Source: Pseudescherichia sp031998825
GTDB lineage: Bacteria > Pseudomonadota > Gammaproteobacteria > Enterobacterales > Enterobacteriaceae
Assembly (NCBI RefSeq): GCF_031998825.1
Contig: NZ_DAMACX010000006.1
Location: 74,462-138,461, forward strand
Direction: 5' to 3'
Length of the DNA: 64,000 bases
In this document: positions 15,857 to 24,569 of the stretch, piece after piece
Position numbering within the stretch: the first letter of the stretch is position 1
Layout: each line of letters begins with the position of its first letter
Position numbers and translations under genes: made by a program
Notes under the pieces: model-generated
What the model was told of the DNA's origin: nothing
Databases searched by the model: none
What the model saw: only the letters and a program-made list of their open reading frames with translations

Positions 15857-18409
15857 TCAGGAACGTTTAGTCAGCCGATCGCCGGCGCGTTTTTTTAAGC
15901 TGGCCGACAGATAAGGGGCGGTAAGGCTGCGTTCTGCGCGGCTGACCTCCTCCGGCGTGCCGGATGCGACGATAAGCCCGCCGTTCTCGCCCGAGCCCGG
16001 CCCGAGATCAATGACCCAGTCGGCTTCTGCAGCGATCCGCATATCGTGCTCCGCCATAATCACCGTATCACCGCGTTGGACCATTCTGTCGAGGACTCGC
16101 ATCAGCTTATCCATATCCGCCGGATGCAGCCCGGTAGAGGGCTCGTCCAGCAGATAGAGTGTCTTACCCCGCTGCACGCGCTGCAGCTCCCAGGCAAGCT
16201 TAATGCGCTGGCATTCACCGCCGGACAGTTCGGTCGCAGGCTGGCCCAGCGTCAGGTAGCCGAGACCGAGCGAGGCAAGCGCGGCAAGAGAGCGCTGGAT
16301 AGTGTCATTATCTTCAAATACCGAAATGGCCTCGTCGACGGTAAGATCCAGCACGTCCGCTATCGTTCTGTTATGCCACCGCACCTCAAGGGTTTCATCA
16401 TTATAGCGACGTCCGCCGCAGGAAGAGCATGGCGCGCTTGCCTCGGGCATGAACAGCAGCTCGATAGTGATCTGTCCCTGGCCCTCGCAGGCGGGGCAGC
16501 GACCCGCAGGCAGGTTGAAGGAAAACCGGCTGGCGTTAAAGCCGCGTTTTTTTGCCTCGTCCGTTTCGGCAAATAGCTTGCGCACGGTGTCAAAAAAGCC
16601 GGTATAGGTCGCCAGATTGGATCGCGGCGTCCGCCCGATGGGCCGCTGATCGATGCGAACCAGACGCTTAAGAGACGTTCCGCCCGCCGTCATCTTACCC
16701 TGCACGTCCGGAACCACGTTATCCTCCTCGGTCACTTCCTCCTCCGGCGTTTTGTCGAGCCGTTGAAGCAGCGCGGGGAGCACCCGGGCGAGAAGCGTGG
16801 TCTTGCCCGAGCCGGACACGCCGGTGATGGCGGTCATCCGTTCAAGAGGGATTCGGACATCCATTTCGTGAATATTATTACAGGTTATCTGCTCTAGCTT
16901 CAGCCAGCGTTCGGGAAGCTGCCGCTGACGCAGGCCCGGACGATGCCTGTCAAACAGGTAGCCTGCGGTAGGGGAGCAGGACACCTGTTTAAGACCTGAT
17001 GGCGTGCCGTTATAGACGATCTCACCGCCCAAACGCCCTGGGCCCGGTCCCACTTCCGTCAGCCAGTCTGCTTCGGCGATAACGTCCAGATTGTGCTCGA
17101 CGATGACCAGTGAGTTGCCCGCCTCCAGAAGCAGGCGCAGAGACTGGAGGAGGGCGCGGACGTCTTCCGGATGCAGGCCAGCCGCAGGCTCATCAAGCAC
17201 GTAAATCACGCCAAAAAGTCGGGAAATCAGCTGCGTAGCCAGCCGGATCCGCTGCAGTTCTCCGGACGAGAGCATGGTGGTCCGTCGGCTGAGAGACAGG
17301 TGCCCGAGTCCCAGTTTTTCGAGCTGGTCAAGGCGGCCGCAGATATCGGTCGCCATCCTAATGACGGCTTCCCGCAGCGCGGCTTCGTCAGGCAGCTGCT
17401 GAGGACGGCCTTCGGCAAAGGGTAAAAGCAGCGCCTTCAGCTGCGTAATCGTCAGATCGGCCATCTCGGCAATATCGAGGCCCGCAAACCTGTAGGCCAG
17501 CGCATTCTGATTAAGCCGTTTGCCGTGGCATTCGGTGCAGGGCGCGACGGTAATGAAGCGGGAGAGCCGTTTTTTCACCGACTCCTTTCCACCCGAGTAG
17601 CTTTGCAGCAGGTATTTTCTGACGCTGGTGTAGGTTCCGGTATAGGCAGGTTCGGTGCCTGCCGCGATGGCCTCCTGGCGCTGCTCCGCATTCAGTCCCA
17701 AAAAGATGGGTACCGAGGGCTGTTCGTCGGTGAAGATGATCCACTCGCGATCTTTCTCAGCCAGCGTCTTCCACGGCGCATCAATGTCGTAGCCCAGCGT
17801 TTCCAGAATGGAACGCAGGTTTTTTGCCTGCCAGCCAGCGGGCCAGGACGCTATCGCCCCTTCGCGAATGCTTAGCGAATCGTCCGGTACCAGCGCGTCG
17901 GCTCTTACTTCGTGTACCATGCCCATGCCCTGGCAGGCCGGACAGGCGCCCTGCGGGTTATTGGGCGAGAAAGATTCCGCTGCCAGAAACGGGACGTCGG
18001 CAGGATGGCTACCGGCGCGAGAAAACAGCAGTCTGAGGGTTACGGAGATCCGCGTCAGGCTGCCGACCGTTGAGCGCTCCTGCGCACCGGCACGGCTCTG
18101 TTGTAGGGCAACGGCGGGCGGCAAACCGTCTATACCGTCCACGTCCGGCGCAGCCGCTTGCTCAATCAGACGCCGCGCGTGGGGTGCGATAGATTCCATA
18201 AACCGTCGCTGCGCCTCGGCATAGAGCGTGTCAAACGCCAGGGAAGATTTACCCGATCCGGATATCCCGGTAAACACCACCATGGCATCGCGGGGAAAGG
18301 TAAAGGAAACCTCCTTGAGGTTATGCGTTCTGGCCCCGTGTACGCTTACGCCAGGGCTGATATCGTGAGTCTTGGCGCTTATCTTTTTTGACGGTTTTAC
18401 TGATGACAT
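15857..18409 (-). CDS. UvrA-like ABC ATPase (UvrA2-type, excinuclease paralogue)
   Basis: An 850-residue UvrA paralogue with two ABC modules. Module 1 has Walker A GISGSGKSS and signature LSSGELQRIRL with Walker B VLDEPAAGLHPED. Module 2 has Walker A GVSGSGKTT, signature LSGGECQRIKL and Walker B LLDEPSTGLHP. Zinc modules are visible as CPACQG, CTECHG, CPACEG and CSSCGG. It is about 90 residues shorter than housekeeping UvrA (~940), as in UvrA2/DrrC proteins that lack the UvrB-binding region and protect against DNA-intercalating compounds. The start is the ATG with AGGGGAA upstream; 29 upstream open codons are ignored. Lies 61 bp downstream of a LysR gene on the same strand. Confidence 0.85.
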   Translation of the reverse strand: MSSVKPSKKISAKTHDISPGVSVHGARTHNLKEVSFTFPRDAMVVFTGISGSGKSSLAFDTLYAEAQRRFMESIAPHARRLIEQAAAPDVDGIDGLPPAVALQQSRAGAQERSTVGSLTRISVTLRLLFSRAGSHPADVPFLAAESFSPNNPQGACPACQGMGMVHEVRADALVPDDSLSIREGAIASWPAGWQAKNLRSILETLGYDIDAPWKTLAEKDREWIIFTDEQPSVPIFLGLNAEQRQEAIAAGTEPAYTGTYTSVRKYLLQSYSGGKESVKKRLSRFITVAPCTECHGKRLNQNALAYRFAGLDIAEMADLTITQLKALLLPFAEGRPQQLPDEAALREAVIRMATDICGRLDQLEKLGLGHLSLSRRTTMLSSGELQRIRLATQLISRLFGVIYVLDEPAAGLHPEDVRALLQSLRLLLEAGNSLVIVEHNLDVIAEADWLTEVGPGPGRLGGEIVYNGTPSGLKQVSCSPTAGYLFDRHRPGLRQRQLPERWLKLEQITCNNIHEMDVRIPLERMTAITGVSGSGKTTLLARVLPALLQRLDKTPEEEVTEEDNVVPDVQGKMTAGGTSLKRLVRIDQRPIGRTPRSNLATYTGFFDTVRKLFAETDEAKKRGFNASRFSFNLPAGRCPACEGQGQITIELLFMPEASAPCSSCGGRRYNDETLEVRWHNRTIADVLDLTVDEAISVFEDNDTIQRSLAALASLGLGYLTLGQPATELSGGECQRIKLAWELQRVQRGKTLYLLDEPSTGLHPADMDKLMRVLDRMVQRGDTVIMAEHDMRIAAEADWVIDLGPGSGENGGLIVASGTPEEVSRAERSLTAPYLSASLKKRAGDRLTKRS

Positions 18410-18470
18410 GGTTTCCCCTGATAATAAAAGAACTTCAAGGGTAGACGTGGAGAGGGCATTGAACAACTTG

Positions 18471-19382
18471 CTATAAGGTACTTGCGTGCGCTGCAATAAA
18501 TTCCCTGAACCATACCTGAGCTGGAGCGTGGTTGCTGCGTCGATGCCATATCAGATCAAACACGATCTCCGGCAGCGTCAGGGGTGGCGAAAACAGCGTC
18601 AGCTGGTGGCTGGTCTGCGAATGGAGTGCCACACGTTTGAGGATCGTGGCAGCCATACGGGTGCGCGCGATGACCGCTGGCACGGCAAATAGGTGTGGCA
18701 CTGTTAACACAAGCTTCCGCTGCTTGCCCTGTTGTGCAAGAGTCTGATCGACGAGGCCATGCAGCTGTCCTTCTGGTGATACCAGCACATGCTGCAGATC
18801 CAGGTAGGTCTGCAAATCCATCGACTCCCTTCCAGCCTGGTGTTCGCGCGATACGACGGTAACGAACTCATCACGCAGCAGCGGTCGGGCTAGAATACGC
18901 GCATCCCCATTCGTCGGTGGCACGCCAATGGCCATATCGATCGCACCGGCATCAAGCAGATCGACAGCAGCATTGCGGTCATTAAAAGAAACCACATTCA
19001 AAGAGACCCCGGGAAAGCGCTGTTCCAACGCGGCCATAAGCGTCGGAAGCAAGACTACGGTGGGGTAATCCTGCAGGCCCAACTTGAACGTGGCCTGCGC
19101 CGTTTCAGGCTGGAAAACAGGCTGCGTAATCATAGCCTGCTCAATCTGCTGTAGGGCAGCAGCGATGGGGGACGCAAGCTCCCGCGCGCGTGGGGTAGGA
19201 ATTAACCCCGCATTGCTGCGCTGAAAAAGGGGATCCCCCAGCAGAATACGCAGCCGGGACAGGGCCGCACTCATCGCCGGCTGGCTTACCCCTGTCTGGA
19301 TTGCAGCGCGCGTGACGTTGCGTTCGTTCATGAGCGCATTGAAAGCCACCAGCAGGTTGAGATCGACACCGTGAAAATCCAT
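18471..19382 (-). CDS. LysR-family regulator
   Basis: A 303-residue LysR-type regulator. The N-terminal helix-turn-helix covers residues 9-60 (NVTRAAIQTGVSQPAMSAALSRLR), followed by a substrate-binding domain of the NodD/LinR group (about 95-300). It is divergent from the SnoaL-like gene across 93 bp and also sits upstream of the uvrA2 gene on its own strand. It most likely controls the SnoaL-like gene, as LysR genes usually regulate the divergent neighbour; an effect on uvrA2 by read-through is possible. Confidence 0.85.
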   Translation of the reverse strand: MDFHGVDLNLLVAFNALMNERNVTRAAIQTGVSQPAMSAALSRLRILLGDPLFQRSNAGLIPTPRARELASPIAAALQQIEQAMITQPVFQPETAQATFKLGLQDYPTVVLLPTLMAALEQRFPGVSLNVVSFNDRNAAVDLLDAGAIDMAIGVPPTNGDARILARPLLRDEFVTVVSREHQAGRESMDLQTYLDLQHVLVSPEGQLHGLVDQTLAQQGKQRKLVLTVPHLFAVPAVIARTRMAATILKRVALHSQTSHQLTLFSPPLTLPEIVFDLIWHRRSNHAPAQVWFREFIAAHASTL

Positions 19383-19475
19383 ATTTCGTATAATGGGTTA
19401 TATCGGTTATTTGTTGGATTGATTGTAACGCAAGTTTTATTCTGCCACCTCCTTAACTGCGGAGTAGAACGTTTT

Positions 19476-19904
19476 ATGAACACCCAGCAATTACGTACCG
19501 AACTGGCGGCTGTAGAAACGCTATATCGCGCATTCAGCGAACAGAATCCCGATCTTGTTGATACCGTACTTGCCCCTGAGTGGGATGACATTCCGTTGGC
19601 GCCAGGCCAGGCTCCCGGCCCGGCAGGCATAAAGACCATCATCAACATGGTCGTCGCCGCCTTTCCGGACGTGCACATCACTATCCATGACACAATTCAG
19701 GAACCTGGCAAGGTCGCCGTGCGCGCCGAGATCGGCGGGACCCATTTGGGCGAGCTGTTCGGTATCGCGCCAACCGGTAAAAAGGTGAGTTTCAGACTGC
19801 ATGAGTTTCATACGGTTGCCAACGGTCTGATCACCACCACCTGGCACATGGAAGACTGGTTTGGCCTGTTCCTACAGCTTGGCCAGTTCCCATCGCAGAA
19901 CTGA
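19476..19904 (+). CDS. SnoaL-like (ester cyclase family) protein
   Basis: A 142-residue protein with the small alpha+beta barrel of the NTF2/SnoaL group. Visible family features are the N-terminal helix (LRTELAAVETLYRAFSEQNPD), VVAAFPDVHITIHD, GTHLGELFGIAPTGKKV and TTWHMEDWFGLFLQLG. Members catalyse varied cyclisation, isomerisation or hydrolysis steps, so no reaction can be assigned. The start is the ATG with GGAGT upstream; the open frame extends further 5' through the LysR promoter and is not used. Divergent from the LysR gene, which probably regulates it. Confidence 0.75.
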   Translation: MNTQQLRTELAAVETLYRAFSEQNPDLVDTVLAPEWDDIPLAPGQAPGPAGIKTIINMVVAAFPDVHITIHDTIQEPGKVAVRAEIGGTHLGELFGIAPTGKKVSFRLHEFHTVANGLITTTWHMEDWFGLFLQLGQFPSQN

Positions 19905-20060
19905 TCCTTTTTCACAGACATTCAGCATAGGCTCCGATAAGCCGTTTACGTGATTCGGTTAAGTCGGATTTTCTAAACTAACGCCTCGGATTATGCTGTT
20001 TTGTTTGTAACGCCCGAGAATGTATACCTTGCTGGGAATCCCTTTTCTCAGCAGGCAAAC

Positions 20061-20495
20061 ATGAGCACACATACCCGCATTCGCAAATTCAATACGAAAG
20101 AGACCTACCCAAACCAGTCGCTGGACAACGATCTTTGCCAGGCCGTTCGCGCTGGCAATACCGTTTACGTTCGCGGTCAGATTGGTACCGACTTCGACGG
20201 CAACCTGGTAGGTCTTGGCGACCCGGCCGCGCAGGCCGAACAGGCGATGAAGAACGTGAAACAGCTCCTGGAAGAAGCGGGCAGCGATCTGTCGCACATC
20301 GTTAAAACCACCACCTATATCATCGACCCCCGCTATCGCGAGCCGGTCTATCAGGTCGTCGGCAAATGGCTGAAAGGCGTATTTCCCATCTCTACCGGGC
20401 TGGTTATTTCCGGGCTGGGTCAGCCGCAGTGGCTGATGGAGATTGATGTTATCGCCGTGATCCCCGACGACTGGCAGCCGCAGGCGGGAGCATAA
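20061..20495 (+). CDS. RidA/YjgF family protein
   Basis: A 144-residue RidA-family protein, expected to act as a trimer that hydrolyses reactive enamine/imine intermediates made by amino-acid-degrading enzymes. The conserved core is present: VRGQIGTDFDGNLVG, AAQAEQAMKNVKQLLEEAG, IVKTTTYIIDPRYREPVYQVVG (in parts) and MEIDVIAVIP. The catalytic Arg of the canonical subfamily (R105 in RidA, in a CR-containing block) is not obvious, so this is an Rid2-7-type member. It starts the 20-33 kb catabolic cluster and lies three bases before the DUF1028 gene. Confidence 0.82.
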   Translation: MSTHTRIRKFNTKETYPNQSLDNDLCQAVRAGNTVYVRGQIGTDFDGNLVGLGDPAAQAEQAMKNVKQLLEEAGSDLSHIVKTTTYIIDPRYREPVYQVVGKWLKGVFPISTGLVISGLGQPQWLMEIDVIAVIPDDWQPQAGA

Positions 20496-20498
20496 ATC

Positions 20499-21173
20499 AT
20501 GACCTTATCGATTATTGGCCGCTGCGCGCAAACCGGCCAGATGGGCATCGCCATTAGCTCGTCCAGCATCGCGGTGGGCGCGCGTTGTCCCTGGCTGCGC
20601 AGCCAGGTCGGCGCGGTATCAACCCAAAACATTACGTTACCGGCACTTGGGCCGTGCATTCTTGACAGGCTGGAGCAGGGCGAGACTGTCGACACCGCGC
20701 TAAAATCCGGGCTCGGCACCGATGAGTACGCTATCTATCGGCAGGTTACGGTGCTGACGGCTGAGGGACAAAGCGCGTTTTATAGCGGCGAAAAGACGCT
20801 CGGTGTTAATAATGCCCTGAGCGGCGAAAACTGCGTGGCGGCGGGTAATCTGCTGGCAAATACGGATGTCATTATCGCGATGGTAAACGCCTTCGAACAA
20901 TGCGCAGGCGATCTTGCCGACAGGCTCATCGCCGCGATGCAGGCGGGTATGCAAGCGGGCGGAGAGGCAGGGCCTGTGCATTCAGCGGCTCTGTCGATTG
21001 TGGATGCGCCCGTCTGGCCAGTTGTCGATTTACGTGTCGACTGGACGGACGGCGATCCCATAGATGAGCTCAATCAGCTCTGGCAGGCGTATAGGCCGCA
21101 GATGCAGGACTATATCACGCGCGCGCTCGATCCCCGCAGCGCGCCTGGCTACGGCGTGCCGGGCGACGAATAA
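20499..21173 (+). CDS. DUF1028 family protein (predicted Ntn-type amidohydrolase)
   Basis: A 224-residue protein of family DUF1028, which resembles N-terminal-nucleophile hydrolases. Family blocks: MTLSIIGRCAQTGQMGIAIS(S), VGARCPWLRSQVGAVSTQN, VLTAEGQSAFYSG, and GPVHSAALSIVD with WPVVDLRVDW at the end. The conserved Ser/Thr residues after the first strand could be the nucleophile. It is packed between RidA (3 bp) and the ArgE-like deacylase (14 bp), so all three are one operon; this suggests hydrolysis of an amide or acylated amino compound. The family has no settled substrate. Confidence 0.82.
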   Translation: MTLSIIGRCAQTGQMGIAISSSSIAVGARCPWLRSQVGAVSTQNITLPALGPCILDRLEQGETVDTALKSGLGTDEYAIYRQVTVLTAEGQSAFYSGEKTLGVNNALSGENCVAAGNLLANTDVIIAMVNAFEQCAGDLADRLIAAMQAGMQAGGEAGPVHSAALSIVDAPVWPVVDLRVDWTDGDPIDELNQLWQAYRPQMQDYITRALDPRSAPGYGVPGDE

Positions 21174-21187
21174 CGCAAGGAGAGGTG

Positions 21188-22339
21188 ATGATAACCAGTC
21201 GCAAACTGCTGGAGCAGCTGGTGGCGTTTGACACCACCAGCCGCGAATCCAACCTGGCGCTGATTGACTTTGTCAGGCGCTACTTAACCGATCTCGGCGT
21301 CCACTGTGAGCTGATTCATAATGCCGAGCGCAGCAAAGCCAATCTCTATGCGCGGCTGGGTCCGGCAGGCTGCGGCGGCGTGATGCTCTCCGGCCACAGC
21401 GATGTGGTGCCGGTGGATGGGCAGAACTGGAGCGTACCACCGTTTGCTCTAACTGAGCGAGACGGCAAGCTGTACGGCCGCGGCACGGCGGACATGAAAG
21501 GCTTTATCGCCTGCATGCTGGCGGCGGTCCCGCATTTTCTTGCACAGCCGCTGGCGCAGCCGCTGCATCTGGCGATCTCCTATGACGAGGAGGTCGGGTG
21601 CCTGGGCGTGCGCACCTTGCTGGATGCGCTGGCGGGCCGTCCGGATAAGCCCGACATCTGCCTGATTGGTGAACCCACCGAACTACAGCCGGTGCTCGGC
21701 CACAAAGGCAAGCTCGGCGTTCGTTGTGAAGTGCAGGGCGCGGCCTGCCATTCGGCCTATGCGCCGCAGGGCGTCAATGCTATTGAATACGCCGCAAAGC
21801 TGATCCACCGCCTTACGGTGATAGGCCAGCGGCTAGCCGCGCCGGAACGTCAGGATCCGCGTTTCGATCCGCCGTTTACGACGGTGCAAACCGGCGTGAT
21901 TCAGGGCGGACGGGCGCTGAATATCGTGCCTGCCGACTGTACGTTTGACTTCGAAGTGCGCACCTTGCCGCAGGATGACGCGCAGCAGGTGGCGCAGGAG
22001 CTGGAAGGTTACGCCCAGCGGGAACTGCTGCCGCACATGCACGCCGTAAACACTGACGCCGCCATTCGCTTTTATCCCATCAGCGGCTATCCCGGTTTGG
22101 ATACCGCCGCGCACAGCGCCGCCGCGCGGCTGATTGCTCATCTCACCGATTCTGACCTCTTTAGCACCGTGGCATTCGGTACGGAAGGCGGACTTTTCCA
22201 TCAGGCCGGTATCCCCAGCGTGATCTGCGGGCCGGGCAGTATGGCGCAGGGCCATAAGCCCGATGAGTTTATCACTGTTGAACAGCTAGCCGCCTGCGAT
22301 GCCATGCTGCGCCGTCTTGCCGCATGGATGTGTCAATAA
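21188..22339 (+). CDS. ArgE/DapE-type M20 deacylase
   Basis: A 383-residue zinc metallohydrolase of the M20 family, annotated in relatives as acetylornithine deacetylase. Metal ligands are visible: SGHSDVVPVDG (His, Asp), RGTADMKGF (bridging Asp), YDEEVGCLG (catalytic and metal Glu) and the C-terminal GHKPDEF (His). The dimerisation domain sits in between (about 180-290). The start is the ATG directly after AAGGAGAGGTG. The setting, with RidA and DUF1028 rather than arg genes, argues for a catabolic N-acyl amino-compound substrate and not arginine synthesis. A terminator overlaps its stop codon. Confidence 0.85.
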   Translation: MITSRKLLEQLVAFDTTSRESNLALIDFVRRYLTDLGVHCELIHNAERSKANLYARLGPAGCGGVMLSGHSDVVPVDGQNWSVPPFALTERDGKLYGRGTADMKGFIACMLAAVPHFLAQPLAQPLHLAISYDEEVGCLGVRTLLDALAGRPDKPDICLIGEPTELQPVLGHKGKLGVRCEVQGAACHSAYAPQGVNAIEYAAKLIHRLTVIGQRLAAPERQDPRFDPPFTTVQTGVIQGGRALNIVPADCTFDFEVRTLPQDDAQQVAQELEGYAQRELLPHMHAVNTDAAIRFYPISGYPGLDTAAHSAAARLIAHLTDSDLFSTVAFGTEGGLFHQAGIPSVICGPGSMAQGHKPDEFITVEQLAACDAMLRRLAAWMCQ

Positions 22340-22360
22340 AGGTGACGTTGTCACCTTTTT
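22338..22360 (+). terminator. Rho-independent terminator
   Basis: AAAGGTGAC, three-base loop, GTCACCTTT followed by TT: a perfect 9-bp stem that begins inside the stop codon of the ArgE-like gene. It separates the RidA-DUF1028-ArgE operon from the ABC/oxidoreductase genes downstream. Confidence 0.88.
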
Positions 22361-22469
22361 CTCTGCTTTACCTTTTCCAAACGCCAGCTTCAGGAAGCAC
22401 TAACCGCGTGATGCGCGCTTAACCCGTATGCTGGTGACACGCATTCGATAGCCCGTTTCTGGAGAGTCC

Positions 22470-23618
22470 ATGGTAAGTGCCGAAGTCACCACATTCCCGC
22501 AGCCCGAAACGCTGCATCCCGTCACCAACAAAGCCAATGTCGCCGTACAGCTTGACGGCGTACTGAAACGCTTTGGCGACGCCATCGCCCTACACAAAAT
22601 TTCCCTGACGATCGAGGAAGGGGAATTTATTACGCTGCTCGGCCCCTCCGGCTGCGGCAAGACCACGCTGCTGAATCTGATGGCGGGTTTCGCCGAGGCG
22701 GATGGCGGTGAAATCTTTATTGATGGCGATCTGGTTACCGAGATACCGGCGTACCAGCGTGAAATCGGCATTGTGTTTCAGAACTACGCCCTGTTTCCGC
22801 ATATGACGGTGGAGAAAAACGTCGGCTACGGCCTGCGTATGCGCGGTGTGCCAAAAGCCGAAATCGCCGAGCGCGTTGAGCAGGCGCTGGCGCTGGTGAA
22901 GCTGGCGGGTTACGGCCATCGCAAGCCGCGTGAACTCTCAGGCGGCCAGCAGCAGCGTGTGGCACTGGCGCGAGCGCTGGTCATCCGCCCCAAAGTATTG
23001 CTGCTGGATGAGCCTTTCTCGGCGCTGGATAAAAACCTGCGTCTGTCGATGCAGGTAGAGCTGAAGGCGATCCAACGCAAACTTGGCGTCACCACGGTAT
23101 TTGTCACTCACGATCAGGGTGAAGCGCTGAGCATGAGCGACCGCGTGGTGGTGATGTCGGCAGGACATGTGCGTCAGATTGGCACCCCGGATGAGATCTA
23201 TCGTCGTCCGCAGGATCCGTTTGTCGCAGGTTTTGTAGGCGATGTGAATATTCTGCCGGGGCGCTATGCCGGTCGTGACGGCGCGGCGGTGATGGAGCTG
23301 GGCGGCAATACGCTGCGCCTGCCGGTGGAACGCGTGCACGCCACGATGGGCGAACGCCTTGATGTCTACGTTCGTCCGGAAAACCTGCAGCTGGCACCGC
23401 TTGGCCCGCATTCGCTGTTCAGCGCCACGGTGATCGCCCATGTCTTTCAGGGCGATCATGTGGATGTGCATCTCGATGCCCCGGCGCTTGGCAGCGCCTC
23501 GCTGTTTGCCCGCCAGTCCGGGTTGAATTCACTGACGCGCTGGCCTATCGGCAGCCTGGCGGGGGTGAGCGTAGATGATGAAGGCGTATGCGCATTTAGC
23601 GCGGCGAAACAAGGATAA
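22470..23618 (+). CDS. ABC importer ATPase, PotA-like
   Basis: A 382-residue ATP-binding subunit of the spermidine/putrescine/iron importer class. Walker A GPSGCGKTT (about 62-70), Q-loop FQNYALFPHM, signature LSGGQQQRVALARAL, Walker B LLLDEPFSALD and H-loop VTHDQGEAL are all intact, and a C-terminal TOBE domain follows from about 270. It should power the permeases at 28922-30596 and the binding protein at 27825, although five enzyme genes and a LysR gene lie between. It starts the second transcription unit, after a 130-bp gap with the terminator above, and runs 6 bp from the quinone oxidoreductase gene. Confidence 0.9.
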   Translation: MVSAEVTTFPQPETLHPVTNKANVAVQLDGVLKRFGDAIALHKISLTIEEGEFITLLGPSGCGKTTLLNLMAGFAEADGGEIFIDGDLVTEIPAYQREIGIVFQNYALFPHMTVEKNVGYGLRMRGVPKAEIAERVEQALALVKLAGYGHRKPRELSGGQQQRVALARALVIRPKVLLLDEPFSALDKNLRLSMQVELKAIQRKLGVTTVFVTHDQGEALSMSDRVVVMSAGHVRQIGTPDEIYRRPQDPFVAGFVGDVNILPGRYAGRDGAAVMELGGNTLRLPVERVHATMGERLDVYVRPENLQLAPLGPHSLFSATVIAHVFQGDHVDVHLDAPALGSASLFARQSGLNSLTRWPIGSLAGVSVDDEGVCAFSAAKQG

Positions 23619-23624
23619 GCGCCG

Positions 23625-24569
23625 ATGATACCTGAAATGATGAACGCCATCATCGCTCGCCAGCCGGGCGGCCCTGAGGTGTTGGCCCAGGTAGAGCGTA
23701 ACGTGCCGCAGCCTGGCCCGGGCGAAGTATTAATTCGTGTCGCCAGTGCGGGCGTGAACCGACNNNNNNNNNNNNNNNNNNNNNNNNNNNNNNNNNNNNN
23801 NNNNNNNNNNNNNNNNNNNNNNNNNNNNNNNNNNNNNNNNNNNNNNNNNNNNNNNNNNNNNNNNNNNNNNNNNNNNNNNNNNNNNNNNNNNNNNNNNNNN
23901 NNNNNNNNNNNNNNNNNNNNNNNNNNNNNNNNNNNNNNGGGCGTGCCGGAAGCGGCCTTTACCGTGTGGCATAACCTGTTTGAACTGGGGCGTTTGCAGC
24001 CCGGCGAAACCGTGCTGATCCACGGGGCGGCCAGCGGCGTGGGGACGTTTGCCATTCAGTGCGCGCAGGCGTGCGGGGCGCGGGTCGTGGCGACGGCAGG
24101 CGGGGCTGAAAAGGCAGCAGCGCTGCGACGGCTCAGCGTCTGGCGCGCCATTGATCGCCACAGCGAAGATTTCGTCGCGGTTATCCTTGAGGAAACTCAG
24201 GGGCGCGGCGTGGATGTGGTGCTGGATAACGTTGGCGGCGACTACGTTGCGCGCAACCTGAGCGTGTTAGCATCAGGCGGGCGTCATGTCAGCCTGTCAT
24301 TTATGCAGGGCGCGAAGATTGAACTCGACCTGCAACAGGTGATGCGTAAAGGGCTGATCCTGACCTCCTCAACCCTGCGCCCAAAGAGTGATGCCGAGAA
24401 GGCGCGGCTGGCGCAGTGCATTAGCAAACATCTCCTGCCGCTCATCGCCGCCGGCAAAATCTCGCCCATTGTTTATCAAACCGTGCCGTTAGTGCAGGCC
24501 GCCGATGCACATCGCATTCTGGAGGCCAACGCCAACATCGGCAAAGTGCTGCTGGAGGTCGCGTTATGA
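23625..24569 (+). CDS. NAD(P)H:quinone oxidoreductase, interrupted by assembly gap
   Basis: A medium-chain zinc-independent alcohol dehydrogenase/quinone oxidoreductase. Visible are the N-terminal GroES-like strand (MNAIIARQPGGPEVL, GPGEVLIRVASAGVNR) and, after the gap, the Rossmann domain with FTVWHNLF, HGAASGVGTFAIQ and AT-GGAEKAAALRRL, plus DVVLDNVGG. Residues about 47-105 are unread (175 Ns at 23764-23938). The frame continues across the Ns, but by family layout I would expect roughly 75 residues there, so the gap size may be an estimate. It overlaps the GST start by 4 bp. Reduces quinones or enones in the family; the substrate is unknown. Confidence 0.75.
   Translation: MIPEMMNAIIARQPGGPEVLAQVERNVPQPGPGEVLIRVASAGVNRXXXXXXXXXXXXXXXXXXXXXXXXXXXXXXXXXXXXXXXXXXXXXXXXXXXXXXXXXXXGVPEAAFTVWHNLFELGRLQPGETVLIHGAASGVGTFAIQCAQACGARVVATAGGAEKAAALRRLSVWRAIDRHSEDFVAVILEETQGRGVDVVLDNVGGDYVARNLSVLASGGRHVSLSFMQGAKIELDLQQVMRKGLILTSSTLRPKSDAEKARLAQCISKHLLPLIAAGKISPIVYQTVPLVQAADAHRILEANANIGKVLLEVAL
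23764..23938. other. Assembly gap (175 Ns)
   Basis: A run of 175 undetermined bases inside the quinone oxidoreductase gene. Nothing in it can be annotated; the length may not be the true distance. Confidence 0.99.

Noticed and set aside
22938..23471. 177-codon antisense open frame in the PotA-like gene
   Set aside because: Antisense to intact Walker and signature motifs; high-GC shadow with His-rich composition typical of wrong-frame reading.
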